Shown: positions 11,928-24,716, counted from the first letter of the stretch. The stretch is 64,000 bases of DNA from Dermatemys mawii (GCA_007922305.1 ML677333.1:11946502-12010501); one strand, 5' to 3'. Notes: generated by a model from the sequence alone, not told the origin. A program made the numbers and translations.

Positions 11928-13920
11928 TTAGATGTCTTCCTGAGGACAGCTGATTAACTTTGAAATATTACTGTGTAAAAACATTAAATCATCCACAGTT
12001 TCTGGCTTAAGTGAAGTACAATTCTCATTAATTGTGTAACCAGAGATTGAGGAAGCGCTCTCGGAGGGTGCACTGGATGTAGGGATGGAATTCACAAACT
12101 GTTGTGCTTGTGTTGTTTCCACCACTCCAGCAGTTGCACATCTTCATTTTTTGTCAGGTTCAGGGTGAAATACTTTGCCACTTCATCATCACTTCAATAC
12201 TTGCTATTCAAATCCTCAAACTCAGTTGTGACCATTTTGTTACCCTTGGTGATGGTGTCTGTGCCACAGCTAATGAAAGAAGCATAAAATTCATTGCAGA
12301 AATATTCTTAGTCTCTTGATAAACTTCCTGTCTCTCATCTTCAGTGAAATTTTCATCCCTTTCAATCATGGGTGTGGAAAAACTGCTACTCTGTGCATAG
12401 GCTTGATTTCAAACTTTTCAATGAGAAGTTGCAAGGCTTTATATTGAGTTGACTTAGACCAGGAGTTCTCAAACTTTTATCATAAGCCCTCAGGGGATTG
12501 TGAGGTTATTATGCAGGGAGTCACCAGTTGTCAGCCTCCACTCCCCAAACTCTACTTTGCCTCCAGCATCTATAATAATATTAAATATAAAAAAATGTTT
12601 TTAATTTAAAGCGGGGGGGGGGGGGGGGGCAGGTCGCACTCAGAGTCTTGCTGTGTGAAAGAGGTCACCAATTCAAAAGTTTGAGAATTTCTGACTTAGA
12701 TTATCCATATCAGTGATAGAAGGATGGAGATACTTTTTCAGCCTTCCATGCCATATGGGCACCAAGTGCAGACTGGGCTGTGAGGACTGCTGTAGCGCAT
12801 CTGATGCTTCCTTGAAGGGCTGAGGGAACTCTTTAAGATCCTGACGGTGTTATGGTCAGTACTATCAATGAGCTGAGTATCCGCCTTTTCTGTCAAAATA
12901 TCATATGTTCTATCCCACTGCACCTCAATTCTCTAAAACATGAGTAGTTTGCTGTTCTATCATGTGTCTACATTTCCTTCCAAGGACTTTTACCATCTTT
13001 AAAGTCCAGATCTCCTGAAGTAAGTAACGAGACCTGGGCATGCGTGGCTCAGTTTGGTCACTGCTTCCTCTTTCTGGTTTCCTGGTTTGGTAGTGCGGTT
13101 GAGTATAGTATTTATAATATACACTGAGCAGCTTATTCGCACATAGAACTCGAGGACTGCAACCACATTCCCTCCTCGTCCATAATGAAAACTGTGGGGT
13201 TGGTAATGCCATGTATACCAAAATTTCTGAGTACTTAAATAACAGCAGATTGACTGTTCTCTACAGTTTTTGGTTTCCCTCTGTCAAACTGAGTCACACA
13301 AAGCACCCACTCCACCATTTGGAATTGTTGTGGCTATATGTAGCGATCAGTTACTGCCAAATAGGCAACCGTTCTGTAATCCACAGATCGAGGGTAACCT
13401 TTCTATCCACTGTGCCAAGACTGTTTTTCAGCTTCATGGAGATTTGTTTTCCTATTATTTCTTCCACAAGCTCAGCATGCTGGGCTAACGTTGTGGAACA
13501 TGGTATTAGTGCACGTGCATCCATTCGACCATATTTGGCACCCAGGTTAATAAAATATTGAGAATATGCAAAGAATCCCTTACCACTGACTATCTCAAAA
13601 GGTCTTATGTCTGTTGCTAAAAACTTCAATAATTCCTGACTCATAGTTGTCTTCATGTCTCGTGTGATATTCAGACATTTCTTGATGAATATCTTCAGCA
13701 ACCTATATCCCAATTCTGATCTATCTTTATGTTTAAGTAAGTTTGAAGGACCAGTTTCATAGCTAGTAAAAGCACAAGCTTTTTTTCATGTGGCACATGC
13801 AACATATTCATCTACAGTATCTCCATTTTTATCAATAAGAAATCTGAATGTATTCCAAACTGATGATTTGCTTTTCTCATTTCCCTTCAAACTGTATGCA
13901 CCACCACTTAATTTCTGTTG
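11928..13920 (-). pseudogene. hAT transposase pseudogene with BED zinc finger
   Basis: An intact protein of this type cuts and pastes the transposon by binding its termini. Reading down the minus strand I see: a BED finger (SSVWNTFRFLID near 13860, a CxxC-type YVACAT near 13797, then TGPSNLLKHKD near 13745); the segment DIRPFEIVSGKGF near 13600; VTLDLWITE near 13370, matching the hAT DLWT region; a GITNPTVFIMDE then GNVVAVL block near 13200-13150, matching the family's TDRG region; VQWDRTYDIL near 12910; PSLHLVPIWHGRLKKYLHP around 12760; and the C-terminal dimerisation signature SASSISGYTINENC, LKPETVDDLMFLHSNIS, ending in a stop at 11928. Frameshifts and stops lie between blocks, and the MITE at 12460-12693 interrupts it. 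The order and completeness make the hAT call strong; the precise family does not. Confidence 0.8.
12460..12693. mobile_element. hAT MITE (CAGxxGTTCTCAAAC termini) with 8-bp duplication
   Basis: Left terminus CAGGAGTTCTCAAACTTTT, right terminus CAAAAGTTTGAGAATTTCTG, which is its inverse with few changes. Flanked by ACTTAGAC (12452-12459) and ACTTAGAT (12694-12701), an 8-bp duplication with one change. The terminus resembles the Charlie/MER1 group. It holds a run of 17-18 G near 12612-12630. A sister copy lies at 20268-20482. It sits inside the hAT transposase fossil and is therefore younger than that insertion. Confidence 0.8.
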
Positions 13921-14193
13921 AATTTATTTTCCCATTGGCTTTTCAAGTATAGAGTTTGGAATCTTTTCTGGAGGCAACCAGCAAGGAAGTGCAGAGAGAC
14001 GACGAAGTGAGGATTTCAATTGGCGCTGACGAATGGACAATGGGATATAAAAGCAAAGTGAACTTTCACCGGGATTAGCTGAATCTGAATAATTATATCT
14101 GCATCTATTCTGCGATCCGCAAAGATGGCAAACTGCATCCGTGAATGACAATATCCACGGATATGAAGTGGATATACTTGGATTTGTAGGGCT

Positions 14194-14824
14194 TATGTTT
14201 AATGATGATCATGTTATTGGGTAGTACACTCTCTAAATACACACATTTTGTCTGCATAAAATACAGACTAGGCTTATCCTACTGAACCCCCAGCCAGGTT
14301 GCATTTTGGCCAATAGATACATTCTGCATATGTAAATTTCCCCCGTTTTCAGTAGTTATTTGTATTTGTTTCATGTCATGTTGCTGTGTGTTATTTGTGT
14401 GCACCCTAGAGTCAGTTGCATTTCAGTGATGAGTGAAGTGATCTTTTTTTGTAGACCCAGATTATTCCCTGTTGCTCCATAATATAAGGAGGGGAAAGAG
14501 CTTCCTCTTCCCCAGTATGCTCCCTCATGTGCCCTTTGTGTCCCAAACCACCCCAGAGAGGGAGGGAGAAGGAGACAGAGCCCGAGCCCAAACCCATACA
14601 CACTCGGCAGCAAAACTAGCTAGACACACAGTGTGGACTAAGCTGCGCCCTCTGAAGGAGTGTAGCAGCTGGAGCTTTCTCCAGCTTCCCAGCAAACCTG
14701 CTGAGGTAGTGTTTCTCCCAGAGTTTCCACAGAACAGTAAAAGCATCATTGATCCCGTAGTCTGTTGAGTTATTGGGAATGAAAGATGCTCCTAAAGCTA
14801 AGGGATCAAGGAAATAAGGCATAA
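14194..14824. other. Unassigned sequence
   Basis: Overlapping open frames on both strands at 14371-14822 share no motif with known proteins. The region around 14540-14740 is richer in GC than its surroundings, but I could not assign it. Confidence 0.4.
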
Positions 14825-15041
14825 ATTTTTAACAGTGAGGGTAATTAACCTTTCGAACAATTTACCTAGGGTCGTGGTAGATTCTCCATCACTGGCAACT
14901 TTTAAATCAAGATTGGTGTTTTTGAAAATATATGTTCTGGTTCAAAAGGAATTATCTCGGATTTCTATGGCCTGTCTTATATAGGAGGTCAGACTAGATG
15001 ATCCCAATGGTTCCTTCTGGCCTCAGAATCCATGAATCTAT
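14825..15041 (+). mobile_element. CR1 LINE, truncated 3' end
   Basis: Matches the last part of turtle CR1: the end of ORF2 and the UTR, then 'ggaggtcagactagatgatc', 'ttccttctggcctcagaatc' and the terminal 'catgaatctatatg'. Severely 5'-truncated, as is usual for CR1. Confidence 0.85.
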
Positions 15042-16859
15042 ATGTTTTGTGCACAGCCTCTAGTGACATTTTTATGGTGTTGTAGGCAAGTGAGGCAAGT
15101 TAGAGGTTGCTTGTTTTTTTGTGATACAACATATTTTCCATGTCTGTTTTTTTCTTTAGTATTTTCTTAAACCACCCCCCACCCCTTATTCCGCTAAAAC
15201 ATCCCATCCATGTTTATTTCTCCTCCATTGTCTCATTGGTCACACCCTGCTCTTCCCTCACGCTATTCCTTAACCATACTGATCCTCTTTTTCCCTGCAC
15301 GCTCTGCTGCACCCCCAACCTGTTTGCCTCACATGTGACCCTCTAATTTACCGGTCAAAACAAGACATGCTAAACATGGAAAAAAAATTGCAGAAATTGG
15401 GCATGTTTTTAGTGAGTTGCTTGTAGCTTGATGCTTATTGTAGCTTGTTGCTTCTTTTTTTTGATTGGCTTCGGGCGAGCAGGGGCAATGCAGGGAGAGA
15501 GTCAGGGTGCACAGCAGCCCCACCACAGTCCTAGACTGCACACCCAGGGGATCTAGTCACAGTGTTGGGCTTCTTAGGGACTGGTTTGTTTGGGCCTTGT
15601 TTTGAAATGGGATTAACTTGATTTTTGGCTTTTATTGTGAAAGTCGGGGTGCTTATTTACTGTATGAAAGTTGGCAACTATGGTCAAAACAGTTTGTTTC
15701 AACACTAGTCCCAGGCAGTAAGTCACAGTTTTAGAGATTAATCAAGATCCCTCCCGTCCCCTCCCCCTCACACACACACTTTTATTGGCTAGAATTCCAG
15801 CCTGGAGATGAAATGAATTGATGAGTCTGAGGCATAACCCCTTTCATCTATCTTCCTCATACTTTGTCAGTGCATCAAGTGTTTTGTTCCTTCACTCAGT
15901 GAGCTTCTTCCAGTGTCATCCATGGGGAGTCGGACTGATTCACAGCATCCTTTAATAATAAACAAGGAGGTAAAGCTATGCCAACAGTAGGATACATATA
16001 ATGTTTAAAAGAGTTTATGTATCAAGGCATTGGGGTTGCATACGGTAATTCAAAGTAAAAAAACAGGCACTTATACCTAGCTTTGTACTTGGGCAGGTAC
16101 TAGCTGGAGATATTGGGGAGAAGGGTTCTCCCAGGCCACAGAGCAGCTGCAAAGTCACTCCCCACAGGCCTGCCTGTGGTAGACCTTGCTGCCCCAGCAT
16201 GCTCCTGATGTGGGAGCAGCAAGAGGAACTGCAGATCATCCAAATGTCAAATCTTGAAGTGTCAGTCCTGTGTGTTGCTGTGTGTGGAGTCCTTCATATC
16301 CATCACTAGCTCTACTGCAAGTGGATCTCCCTGACCATGGAGTTAGGACTGGATTTGTCTCTTAGAGCAGACTTTTGCTCACCTTCAAGCATTTTATCTG
16401 GAATACTGGACTCAGTGAGTAAGGATTGCAGATACCATGGCAACTGCTGCACATTGCAATTGATATTTAGATTAAGATGAGGCTAGATTGCTAGATGCGT
16501 TTTATAATGAGTGACCTAACAATGGCTGGATTGATTCTTGTGAAATAAATACCAGAAGCTCCTAAGCTATTCTCAGGATCTGAGGCTGTTATAACTAGTT
16601 GGGATCCCATGTGGCAATCCCCACACAAGCTAAACTCTCACTGATGCTGGTGAGAATTTTGTTTCTATGAGGACAGTAGGATTTTAAGTTATGATGGCCA
16701 GTGGTGAAAGTGGTGGCTATCTACGGAAGTACAACGTAGATTGAGATGAAATACGTGTAGTCAAATGTCAGCACAAAAAAGAACACTTGTCATCAGCACC
16801 TTCGTGTTTAAAATGCCATGATCAGCAGTGTATAATCTTCTTGTGCAATCTTCAGGAGT
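15042..16859. other. Unassigned sequence
   Basis: Pyrimidine-rich around 15140-15350 and with a few T-runs. The segment near 15350-15690 has the look of a dispersed repeat but I could not name it. No gene. Confidence 0.4.
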
Positions 16860-17050
16860 ACCTGCCTGCACCTCTGTGTGGACAGAGCACCAGACTTGAG
16901 TTCAGGAGACCTAGTTCCATTCCCTGGGCATCCATTGAGCCGTTGCGTGACCTTGTGTTTTATCTTTGTATCCTAATTTCCCAGTCTGTAAAGTGGGGGG
17001 TAATAAAGCATATCCATCTTTTATAAAGTGTTAAGATGAAAGGTATTATT
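16860..17050 (+). repeat. MIR-like SINE fragment
   Basis: Blocks in SINE order: 'agagcaccagacttgagttcaggagacc', here 'gcaccagacttgagttcagg', then 'tgaccttg', 'aatttcccagtctgtaaagt' and a 'tattattat' end. This is the pattern of the MIR-related amniote SINE (compare 22390-22610). Confidence 0.6.
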
Positions 17051-17469
17051 ATTCAGCTCCCTCATTCTGGAGTGCAGAACTACATTCATGGTCATCAAAT
17101 TCTTCAGAACTTCTTTAAGGTGAATTGAAACTATTGTAATTATGGCACTGAAAAGATGCCAGTATTCGCATTATAGTGACTGGGACCAGAACTGGCTATT
17201 TGGGTCATACAGTTTGTAAAACTACTTGCATCATTTCCACTAAAATCTTTTACCTGACAAATCATTGAGTGTCTACAGTGATGACACCACTGCCACTTTC
17301 CAGAGTGATCTATTCAACTCCCAGCTGCTACACTTTAGAATCTTTTCATATTAAGCCAAACTTTTCCCTTCTCACATTCAGGGGTTTTATCTTTTGTCCT
17401 ACCATAAGCTAAGACAGTGAATACTACTAATTATTGCATTTATTCAACTGAAGTTTTCTTTTATTTTTA
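17051..17469. other. Unassigned AT-rich sequence
   Basis: Nothing recognised. Confidence 0.4.
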
Positions 17470-17605
17470 AAGACTTTTTTATTATTAATTTGTATAGTGA
17501 TAATGTCTAGGAATCCCAGTCACAGAGCAAAACCTCACTGTGCTAGGCACTGTACAAAAAGAGAACTAAAAGACCCTACCTGCCCCAAAGGGTTTTCAAT
17601 CATAA
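17470..17605 (+). repeat. Interspersed repeat, second copy of the 4368 family
   Basis: Contains 'ggaatcccagtcacagagca', 'gtgctaggcactgtac' and 'cctgccccaaagggttttca', the same block order as 4368-4500 with a longer 5' part ('ttattattaatttgtatagtg'). Confidence 0.65.
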
Positions 17606-20267
17606 TAATTTACACTATCTCAATGCTGTAACTTGACTCCCTCAATCTCTTCACGTACATTTTTTGTACTCTCTCTTCACATACTATTTTGTATTCTTAT
17701 ACCTCTATTATTTTGTTTCCATTGATCAGATATTCTTCAATAGCCTTTTAAACTGTGGGGAACAGAAATGCACTTGATCTTTCAGGTGTTGTCATATCAG
17801 GGAAATGTAGGGTGAACCACTACAGCACCAGTTTTACATGTGATCATCTTATAAGGCTGTTGTCAGAATGGGCATCATACTGTAAACTCATATTTTGTTT
17901 CCTATCCACAATCACTCATAGATGTTTCCCTCTCCTGCTGCTTTCCAGATAGCTTTCTCCTCTCAGTAGATCACTGTAAATCAAACTCAGCAGCTATCTC
18001 GCCCATGTTCAGATGACCCTGACATCTTGTTCCGACAATCTCGCTAACCATTCAACATCTTTAAAAACCAGAATAATTATTTTTAAAAAACTAAATTCAG
18101 TTTCTCCATAAACAAATTTTACATGTATCACCACCTTCTCCCCTAAAAGAGCATAAAGAAACCATAGCATAGTTTTGGGAAAGCTGTGCTGCTATTCAGT
18201 GACATATTTGTCATGACTTTGACATCATACTGCTATAATGCTGTGTTCTCCAAGTTACATTTTAATGACTTTTTGTGCATTCTAATTATTTCTGTGACAG
18301 TCTATTGGTTCAATACAGGATCAGAAATGACTATTGTAGAGATTCTGAACTATCATTTGAATTTTAAAATGACATTTAATTATCAAGACAATTCCAGACT
18401 AAATGAAAAAATGTAGTCGAGCAGACATTTTCATGCAGATTACGAACTTCTGTGTGTTTTAAACTGTATGAATTGTGACATGATCCAGGGAACTTTGAAA
18501 CCACACCAATTACTTTGCATCTGGTATTGTACGCCATCTGCATAATGAGAGCACAGAGGGCTTTATGATTCTTGAAACTCATTTCAGTGCATAGTCATGT
18601 GAGTGCTTTCAATTGTTCGCTAGACAGATGGAGAGCTAGCAAATGTCCCAGAATTCACATATGATTTGCTTGGGATCTTGTCTTGGTTTTGTTCTCTTTT
18701 TTTATTTTGGCAAATTCTGACATCAGAAAATCCATAGTCTTTCTAAAGAGCAACTTAAAGTATAGATGGCCATACCTTGCTTTCAGTATCCAGTGTGGTT
18801 GTACCAGTGGAACTGAAAGGACAATGTAGTCCATAGTTTCTGAAAGGACATGTTACTATTGGTAGCCTCCTGCATGCAGTGGTTTGGAAAGAGCCTGTAG
18901 ACAGCTAAGGGACGTTTTCTGAGCTTCACACCGACAACACACCTTTCAAGTGCTGTGTTTCTATGTGCCATGATAGAACTTCACTAAAGTGTAATAATAG
19001 GGAAGTCCTGATGTGGATATTTCAGGTTTGAATACCAGCCACTTTGCTGTTGCTTATATGGTGAAGTCATGATCCACTTTGGCCAGTATCATCACACAAA
19101 TTGCTAATAACCCCAATGGATGCATTACAAAATAAAAGGAAGCGTATTAAACCTTGGTTATTACATGAGGAGTTAAACACAATGAAATTCCTGTATGCAG
19201 CAGTGTATTGCAGAAGCTGAAAAACAGTGAGTAAGAGTGCATGCTCTTTAAAAAACTCAGAGTGCTCTGGGAACTTGTGATGTCTTCAATAAGCAATTTA
19301 CTGCAACCTTAATTGTAGATGGTGTTTTTCAGCATATTGGCATTTGGCCTCTGTCTCTCTTTTCCCTTCTATGTCTGTCTTGCTCTGAGCAGTCATTCAT
19401 GGTGATTTGCTCTAACTCTGGTCAGAACTTGGAGATCTTTGGAACATGTCACAGGGACAAATCACCATGTAGGTCTGAGATCACTAGAGGATTGTGTGTA
19501 TAATCTGGAGAACATTCTTCACTTGAAATGGTATTCCTTGCTGTAGTTCAAGATGGAATCAGCCTCCTCATTGATCTTGGCAGTTGGCTTGTGGAATTAG
19601 TTAGGCATCCTGTAGCTGTTTTGATGCTGTCTAAATTAACCACAGCATCAGAAATACCTCAGGTTTTGCACTGAGTTGTTTTGCCTTCAGATACCTGGGA
19701 ACAATGCAGCATGGAGGCTGGACTCATGGCTCATTCTACCAGGGAGGAAGAAGAGGGGACAAACTCAACCATTTCACAGCCCCCATAAATCTGTGTGTGG
19801 GGTGGGGCACTGCAAGGAAATCTTCACAGAGTCTTCCTTCCTTACCGCCCCTTCCCATGAAAGAGGGCAACCAGGCACCTAAGCTTTGTATTTATCTATG
19901 GGGCTGGACAAGAGGAAGAAAGAGAGGACAAAAGACAGGTGTGCTTTCACACTACCAAGGTGTTAGCATTTCGGAAGAAGCTGCCAGCTCAGCTTTAAAA
20001 ACAGTGGGGGCACATTCTATTGCCACTCACCGGGGTGCAGCTCCCACTGAAATAGATGGGAGTTGCGGCTGTGTTAGTGGGGTGCAAAATGGGGGGGTCA
20101 ATAACTGACAGTGCTGCCTTTTATGTTGTTAATCAGCAAAGGGCCATAAGATCAACAGTATGATTTCTGCTCCCCTGTACACTTATCAAATAGCAACTGA
20201 CTCCACAAACAGCCTCGTGGAAGTGAATGGAACTACATGCAAAGAGTAAATATATCAGACTCTAACC
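17606..20267. other. Unassigned AT-rich sequence
   Basis: No gene or recognised repeat over this stretch. Short frames at 18186-18971 and 19676-20108 show no motif and no preferred strand. Confidence 0.4.
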
Positions 20268-20482
20268 GAGTGGTTCTCAAACTGGGGGGTTGTGACTCCT
20301 CAGGGGGCCATGAGGTTATTATGTGGAGGGTTGCAAGCTGTCAGCCTCCAACCCCGACCCCCTCTTTGCCTCCAATATTTATAATGGTGTTAAATATTTT
20401 AAAAAATGTGATTTTAATTTATAAGCACCCAGACGCATGCTGTGTGAAAGGGCTCACCAATACAAAAGATTGAGAACCACTG
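20268..20482. mobile_element. hAT MITE, sister of the copy at 12460-12693
   Basis: Termini AGTGGTTCTCAAACTGGG and GATTGAGAACCACTG mirror each other. The interior shares 'gaggttattatg', 'tcagcctccaa' and 'tttgcctccaatatttata' with the 12460 copy. Flanks ctctaacc and cgttagcc agree at 5 of 8 positions, so the duplication is decayed if it is real. Confidence 0.75.
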
Positions 20483-20807
20483 CGTTAGCCCCCAATGAGT
20501 GTCTTGAGAACCACCACCATCAAAGGAGTGATGTGCTTCTTAGCCCAGAGGTGGGATTCACAGTAAAAGGTATATCCAGGGAAACAGGGCAGTACAAATA
20601 ACCAACCTCCAATGCAACCACATGAGATAAGCACAGCTGATTCTGAAGTTGCCAGCTAAATGCCAGTTGCTTTTTACAAGAGGCCAGATGATGCTGGCAA
20701 CTACCGGAGAAAACATTCCTCACAGCTTAGCATTTGGATCCTCTAACTGCCTGCCCTAAGTGAAAGGAGAACAACAGTATGAGGAGGAAAAGGGATGTTG
20801 TTGTTTG
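20483..20807. other. Unassigned sequence
   Basis: Nothing recognised between the MITE and the next repeat. Confidence 0.4.
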
Positions 20808-20905
20808 ATTTATTATTTGTATTACTGTAGCCTAGAAAACTACTCATGGACCAGGACCCCCGCTGTGCTAGGTGCTGTCCAATCACAGAACAAACGAATA
20901 GGAGT
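20808..20905 (+). repeat. Interspersed repeat, third copy of the 4368 family
   Basis: 'ttattatttgtattactgta', 'catggaccaggacccc', 'gctgtgctaggtgctgtcc' and 'cacagaacaaa' follow the order seen at 4368 and 17470. Confidence 0.7.
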
Positions 20906-21860
20906 GGTGCTATTTAGTACTGGCTGGGCTCATGGCTAGTGTGATGTGGGGTGAAATGTCATCTTAAAGCACAACCAGGAAGATGATGAGGGCACTGGGG
21001 AGGAAATTATTTTCCTGGAAGGGACAGAATGGTGCTAAGATTTGTACCATAATATGAAGGTCTATATATTGTTGGTTTTTGCCTAAAGGGTAACTATTAA
21101 TTCCTTTGTAATTCTGATAACTTGGATCAGGATGTGTTAATTGGTGCAGTATTATTAATATCCGTTGTCAGAGCCAAAGCCTTAGAACTAAATCACAATG
21201 AGTAAGAACCTCAGGATTCAGCCCTTGACAGACAGAGGCTCAGATTGCAACCCCAACTGCAAATGAGCCAGAAAGCAACAATACCTGGCATGATCTCCTG
21301 CCCAGGCACAGAGCCAAGTACCATACTTTGAATGGCAAAATACCTAGCACCAGCCTTGTGTGCACATAATTGCCATAACTGCCAATCAGGTAATTGCATG
21401 CTTGTGTGTCTAAATGGCCACTTGAACCTACCTAATATGTATGTGCAATCATAACTGTGGGCAAATAGCCATGCAATAGTTCATGCATGAAGAATGACTG
21501 TAACCCTGTGCAGAGGGCCAGCATCACCAGGCTTATGCATCATTAAAATCCCATTTAGGCTGATCGGTGGTTCCCAAATCTTGTGCTCACTCTCTGCACG
21601 GAATTTTCCTTTTGCCCTCCATGAACAGACTGGGCACAGCTGGTGTATCTTCATTCAGCCCTCATAGGATATCACCATGAAAGGGACAGGAGGAAGGCGA
21701 GAGCAAGGCCCTGCATCCTTCTGTTCTGGCCCCTTGAGTCTGCCAGGGACGCTGGTGGAAACAGAATGCATCATCTTATGTGGGGAATTGTCATGCATAC
21801 TTTCCGTGAGCCCTGGAGCACCCTACTACCCCAAAGTCAGGCCTGAGTGTTAATCACACA
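20906..21860. other. Unassigned sequence
   Basis: No gene or named repeat. Open frames at 21211-21399 (minus) and 21643-21846 (plus) carry no motif. Confidence 0.4.
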
Positions 21861-21945
21861 ATCCAGCTCTTGCTATTTGTAAAGTGCTTTGAGATCCATG
21901 AATGAATGTTGCAAAATGAGACTAAAATAACAGTGAAGTATTAAA
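21861..21945 (+). repeat. SINE 3' end fragment
   Basis: 'gctatttgtaaagtgctttg' and 'agatccatgaatgaatgttg' fit the end of the MIR-like SINE family, where a 'gtaaagcgctttgagatc' block is usual. Too short for certainty. Confidence 0.4.
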
Positions 21946-22389
21946 GTGTTACTATGAATTATGCTGAAAGTTTATAGTGTCAGTTTATGAGACCCATTTC
22001 TTGCTTTCTACCTGCCTACCAGTCGCTTTAGAACAACTGTCACAATATGTATTCAAAGTGAAACCTTGCGGTGTGATCTTTAATGCTAAGCTTTATCTGT
22101 CACGTGGAACACATTTGTACTGTGTGAACTGCTTTGTCAATATAGAAGTCTTGCCAGGCTATAATCTCTTCCTATCCCATGTGCCCTACTGATATGAACA
22201 TGTTGTCGTACAAGCATTTTAAAACAGGTATCTGGTGACAACGCCAACTCTTCAGCCTTAAGGGCCGTTAGACATTTTGACTGTGTACTGCCGTCACCAG
22301 TCTGAGGAAGAAGGAGTTGATGTACAATCAAGTTTTCAAAAGTGACTTATGATTTTGGAGTGCTGATTTTGAGACACCTTAAAGGGACG

Positions 22390-22610
22390 TGCTCTTGGCT
22401 AGCAGACAGTGCACTAGACGGGGACTAAGGAGACTTGGGCTCTATTCCCACCCTAGGCAAGTCACTGCAATTCTCTGTGCCTCTGTTTCCCCATCTGTAA
22501 CATGGGGATAATGATGCTCATGTCCATTGTAAAACAGTTTGTGATCTACTGAAGAAAAGTGTTATACAATAGCTAGGTCTGATCATTTTAGTATTATTGA
22601 TAAAAGGACT
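22390..22610 (+). repeat. MIR-like SINE
   Basis: Well preserved block order: 'agacagtgcactagacgggg', 'gggctctattccca', 'aggcaagtcactgcaattct', 'tgcctctgtttccccatctg', 'aacatggggataatgatgct' and 'gtgatctactgaag'. The inverse orientation of the same family occurs at 24975-25068 and at 39148-39990. Confidence 0.8.
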
Positions 22611-24617
22611 TGATTTTCAGAGAGTGATGAGCACCTGTCCCCTGAAAATTGGACCCCTTTAAGGTGGCTGAAGTTGGACATGCAAAAATTGAGGAATCCC
22701 ATATCACTCATCACTTCTGAAAATCTTAACCCAATATGCCTATTGATATACAGCTAGGGTCCAATTATCAAAAAGATCAAAGCAACCCTTCTCTTGGATG
22801 GAGAAGGGATGTGAGTTAATGTTTCCAGTTGCTACTGTCTAATAGTGGATTCTGGTTACTACACTCTTCATATATATGACATGCAGAATCATCTGTTACA
22901 GTGCATAGCATTGGCTAGGAAAATAATATGTCAGCATTGTCACTGTGTCTGTCTCAATGTGGTAGTACCGAAATACTTGACATTTGCAGCTCTGAGTAAG
23001 TGCCTCAAAATGTTCACTGTGCTGTGACTATTCAGAGATGGTTGTTTCTTTAGAAATGAGGGTATAGCCTAGTGACTCAGTAGGACCTGTCGTTCTTGCT
23101 CTCAGGGTACCCAGAGCTCAACTGAAGAGCTATGTTACTGTCCACTTGAGGGTTCTCCACTTGAGCGTGGTGAAGACATGGCTGTGGGTGGGGTGTTGTA
23201 TTAATTTAGATGAATATATGGGTGCAAAGACTCAAAAGTAGGTCATGACCCTGTCACTGTGCATCATAAAACAGTTTTAAACAAGGTTCAGGGTTTGGCA
23301 TACAGAGGATTTAGTATACTGTTTAGCTCTTTATTAAAGATATAAAGAAGGGGAAATCGTTCAATATTTGAAATGTAAGGTATTAAGTGAGGGTTTTATT
23401 TTAATTACATCCTCTGTTCCCTTTCCCTTTAATTGGAGAGAGTCTTCTGAAGCAGGGAAGAGAGAAATAACCCTTGCCTGACAGTCTCTTAGCTGATATT
23501 AAAGACAGTAATGACTGTCCTTTTGGGGGAAAGAGAAGTTAATTGGTTTGAGATGGGCTGGAGCTGTCCTTGTTGCTGCTGTTAAAGTCTGATCTCTTTT
23601 TCTAGAAGGCAAAATAAAAAGACATGTGCATAAGGGAAAAGAAAAGGACAGCAAAGACAGAAAATGCAGCTTCTGCTTGTGGTGTTCACTCTCATTTGCA
23701 GCCTCACTGCGAGAGAAACACAGGCCCAGTACGTGGCCTTACTAGCCACTCCGAGAGCTGGTAAACTTATACCAGCATCAAGCTATTTTGGGCATTGCAT
23801 TTCTGGTCATAGGTTCGCAGCAGCAATACAAAATATTCAGTCTTGGCTAAGCTAGACTCTCTTTAGACATGAGGCAAAAGGAAAAATAAGAAAGAGAAGA
23901 AAAATAGGAAGGGAACGGATGCTTTTTGTTGGGGCGGGTGGGGGTGGAACAAAGTCTCACATCCCAGGTGGTGCTGAGGATTTAGCCAGAGCCAGCTGAG
24001 GTGGCAGTGTCATCTGGGTCCCTCACTCTGGCTCACTCTGGCCAGGACATCTCTCAGGATTGGGACAAAGAAGGTCCAGGGATCCAGGAGATGGTGGGAG
24101 TGCCAGTCATGATAGTGACCTAGGCTCCTTCCCCTTTTTTTAGTCAGTCAGCATCTCAGTAGCCAGCTTTTCTCCCCATGCTCTCTTTCTGAGGATCCCA
24201 AAAGAGAAGTGGTGGAAGGACTAGTCTACTCCGCCAGTTAGCCCTAATTTCCAACACAATTGATCCATTGATTTCCAGTCACACTTTTTTTTTCTTGTTA
24301 ACCAGGCATGATCTTAACAGAATCCTTGAGTTATATGAACAGGCCTCCTTGTGTAGACTAATTCAGTCTGTGTCCTTTTTGCATCTTTCCCCATCAATAT
24401 TTATTGTTGTTTATTATTGTGGAAAGTGTTTTGAACTTGCTTCTTACAGCTGAGTTCACAATTAGGGTAATTTTTAGGCCGAATTATCACAACAGGGGTC
24501 ACAATCATCCTGCTCTCAAAGGGGAGGGGGGGCTCTCGGGGGCCCTGGCATGGAAAAGAGGCTGTACTGTGGAAGAAGGTGAGAACCACTCTTCTAAGAC
24601 AGCCAATGGCAACTGAG
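22611..24617. other. Mostly unassigned; one weak exon-like frame
   Basis: No recognised repeat over most of the stretch. At 23664-23855 a plus-strand frame opens with a signal-peptide-like start (MQLLLVVFTLICSL, then a polar segment), with a TATA-like AAATAAAAAG near 23611 and a GTAAAC that could act as a splice donor near 23759. I could find no second exon, so I do not call a gene. 'ggtgagaaccactcttctaa' near 24580 resembles a hAT end but has no partner. Confidence 0.35.
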
Positions 24618-24716
24618 GCCATGGTTACACTGGCACTTTATAGCGCTATAAAGCCCCCACGAGCGCTATAACCTCCTCCCCGTTCACACTGGCAAGGCAC
24701 GTGTGAATGGACACAA

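Larger units (their letters stand above)
11511..14193 (-). mobile_element. Decayed autonomous hAT transposon
   Basis: The left end 'tagagccctgcaaggatac' (from about 11511) is mirrored by 'ggatttgtagggctta' ending at about 14193. These are degenerate inverted termini of the TAGAGCCCTGCAA type. The right end also carries the subterminal 'ctgcatccgtg', 'atccacggatatg' repeats seen in this turtle hAT family. Between them lies a transposase fossil on the minus strand covering the full domain order. A small hAT MITE has inserted into it. No clear 8-bp target duplication was found at the outer ends. Confidence 0.7.

Noticed and set aside
24441..24600. Possible hAT MITE ending 'gagaaccactcttcta'
   Set aside because: No mirrored left terminus or 8-bp duplication could be found.
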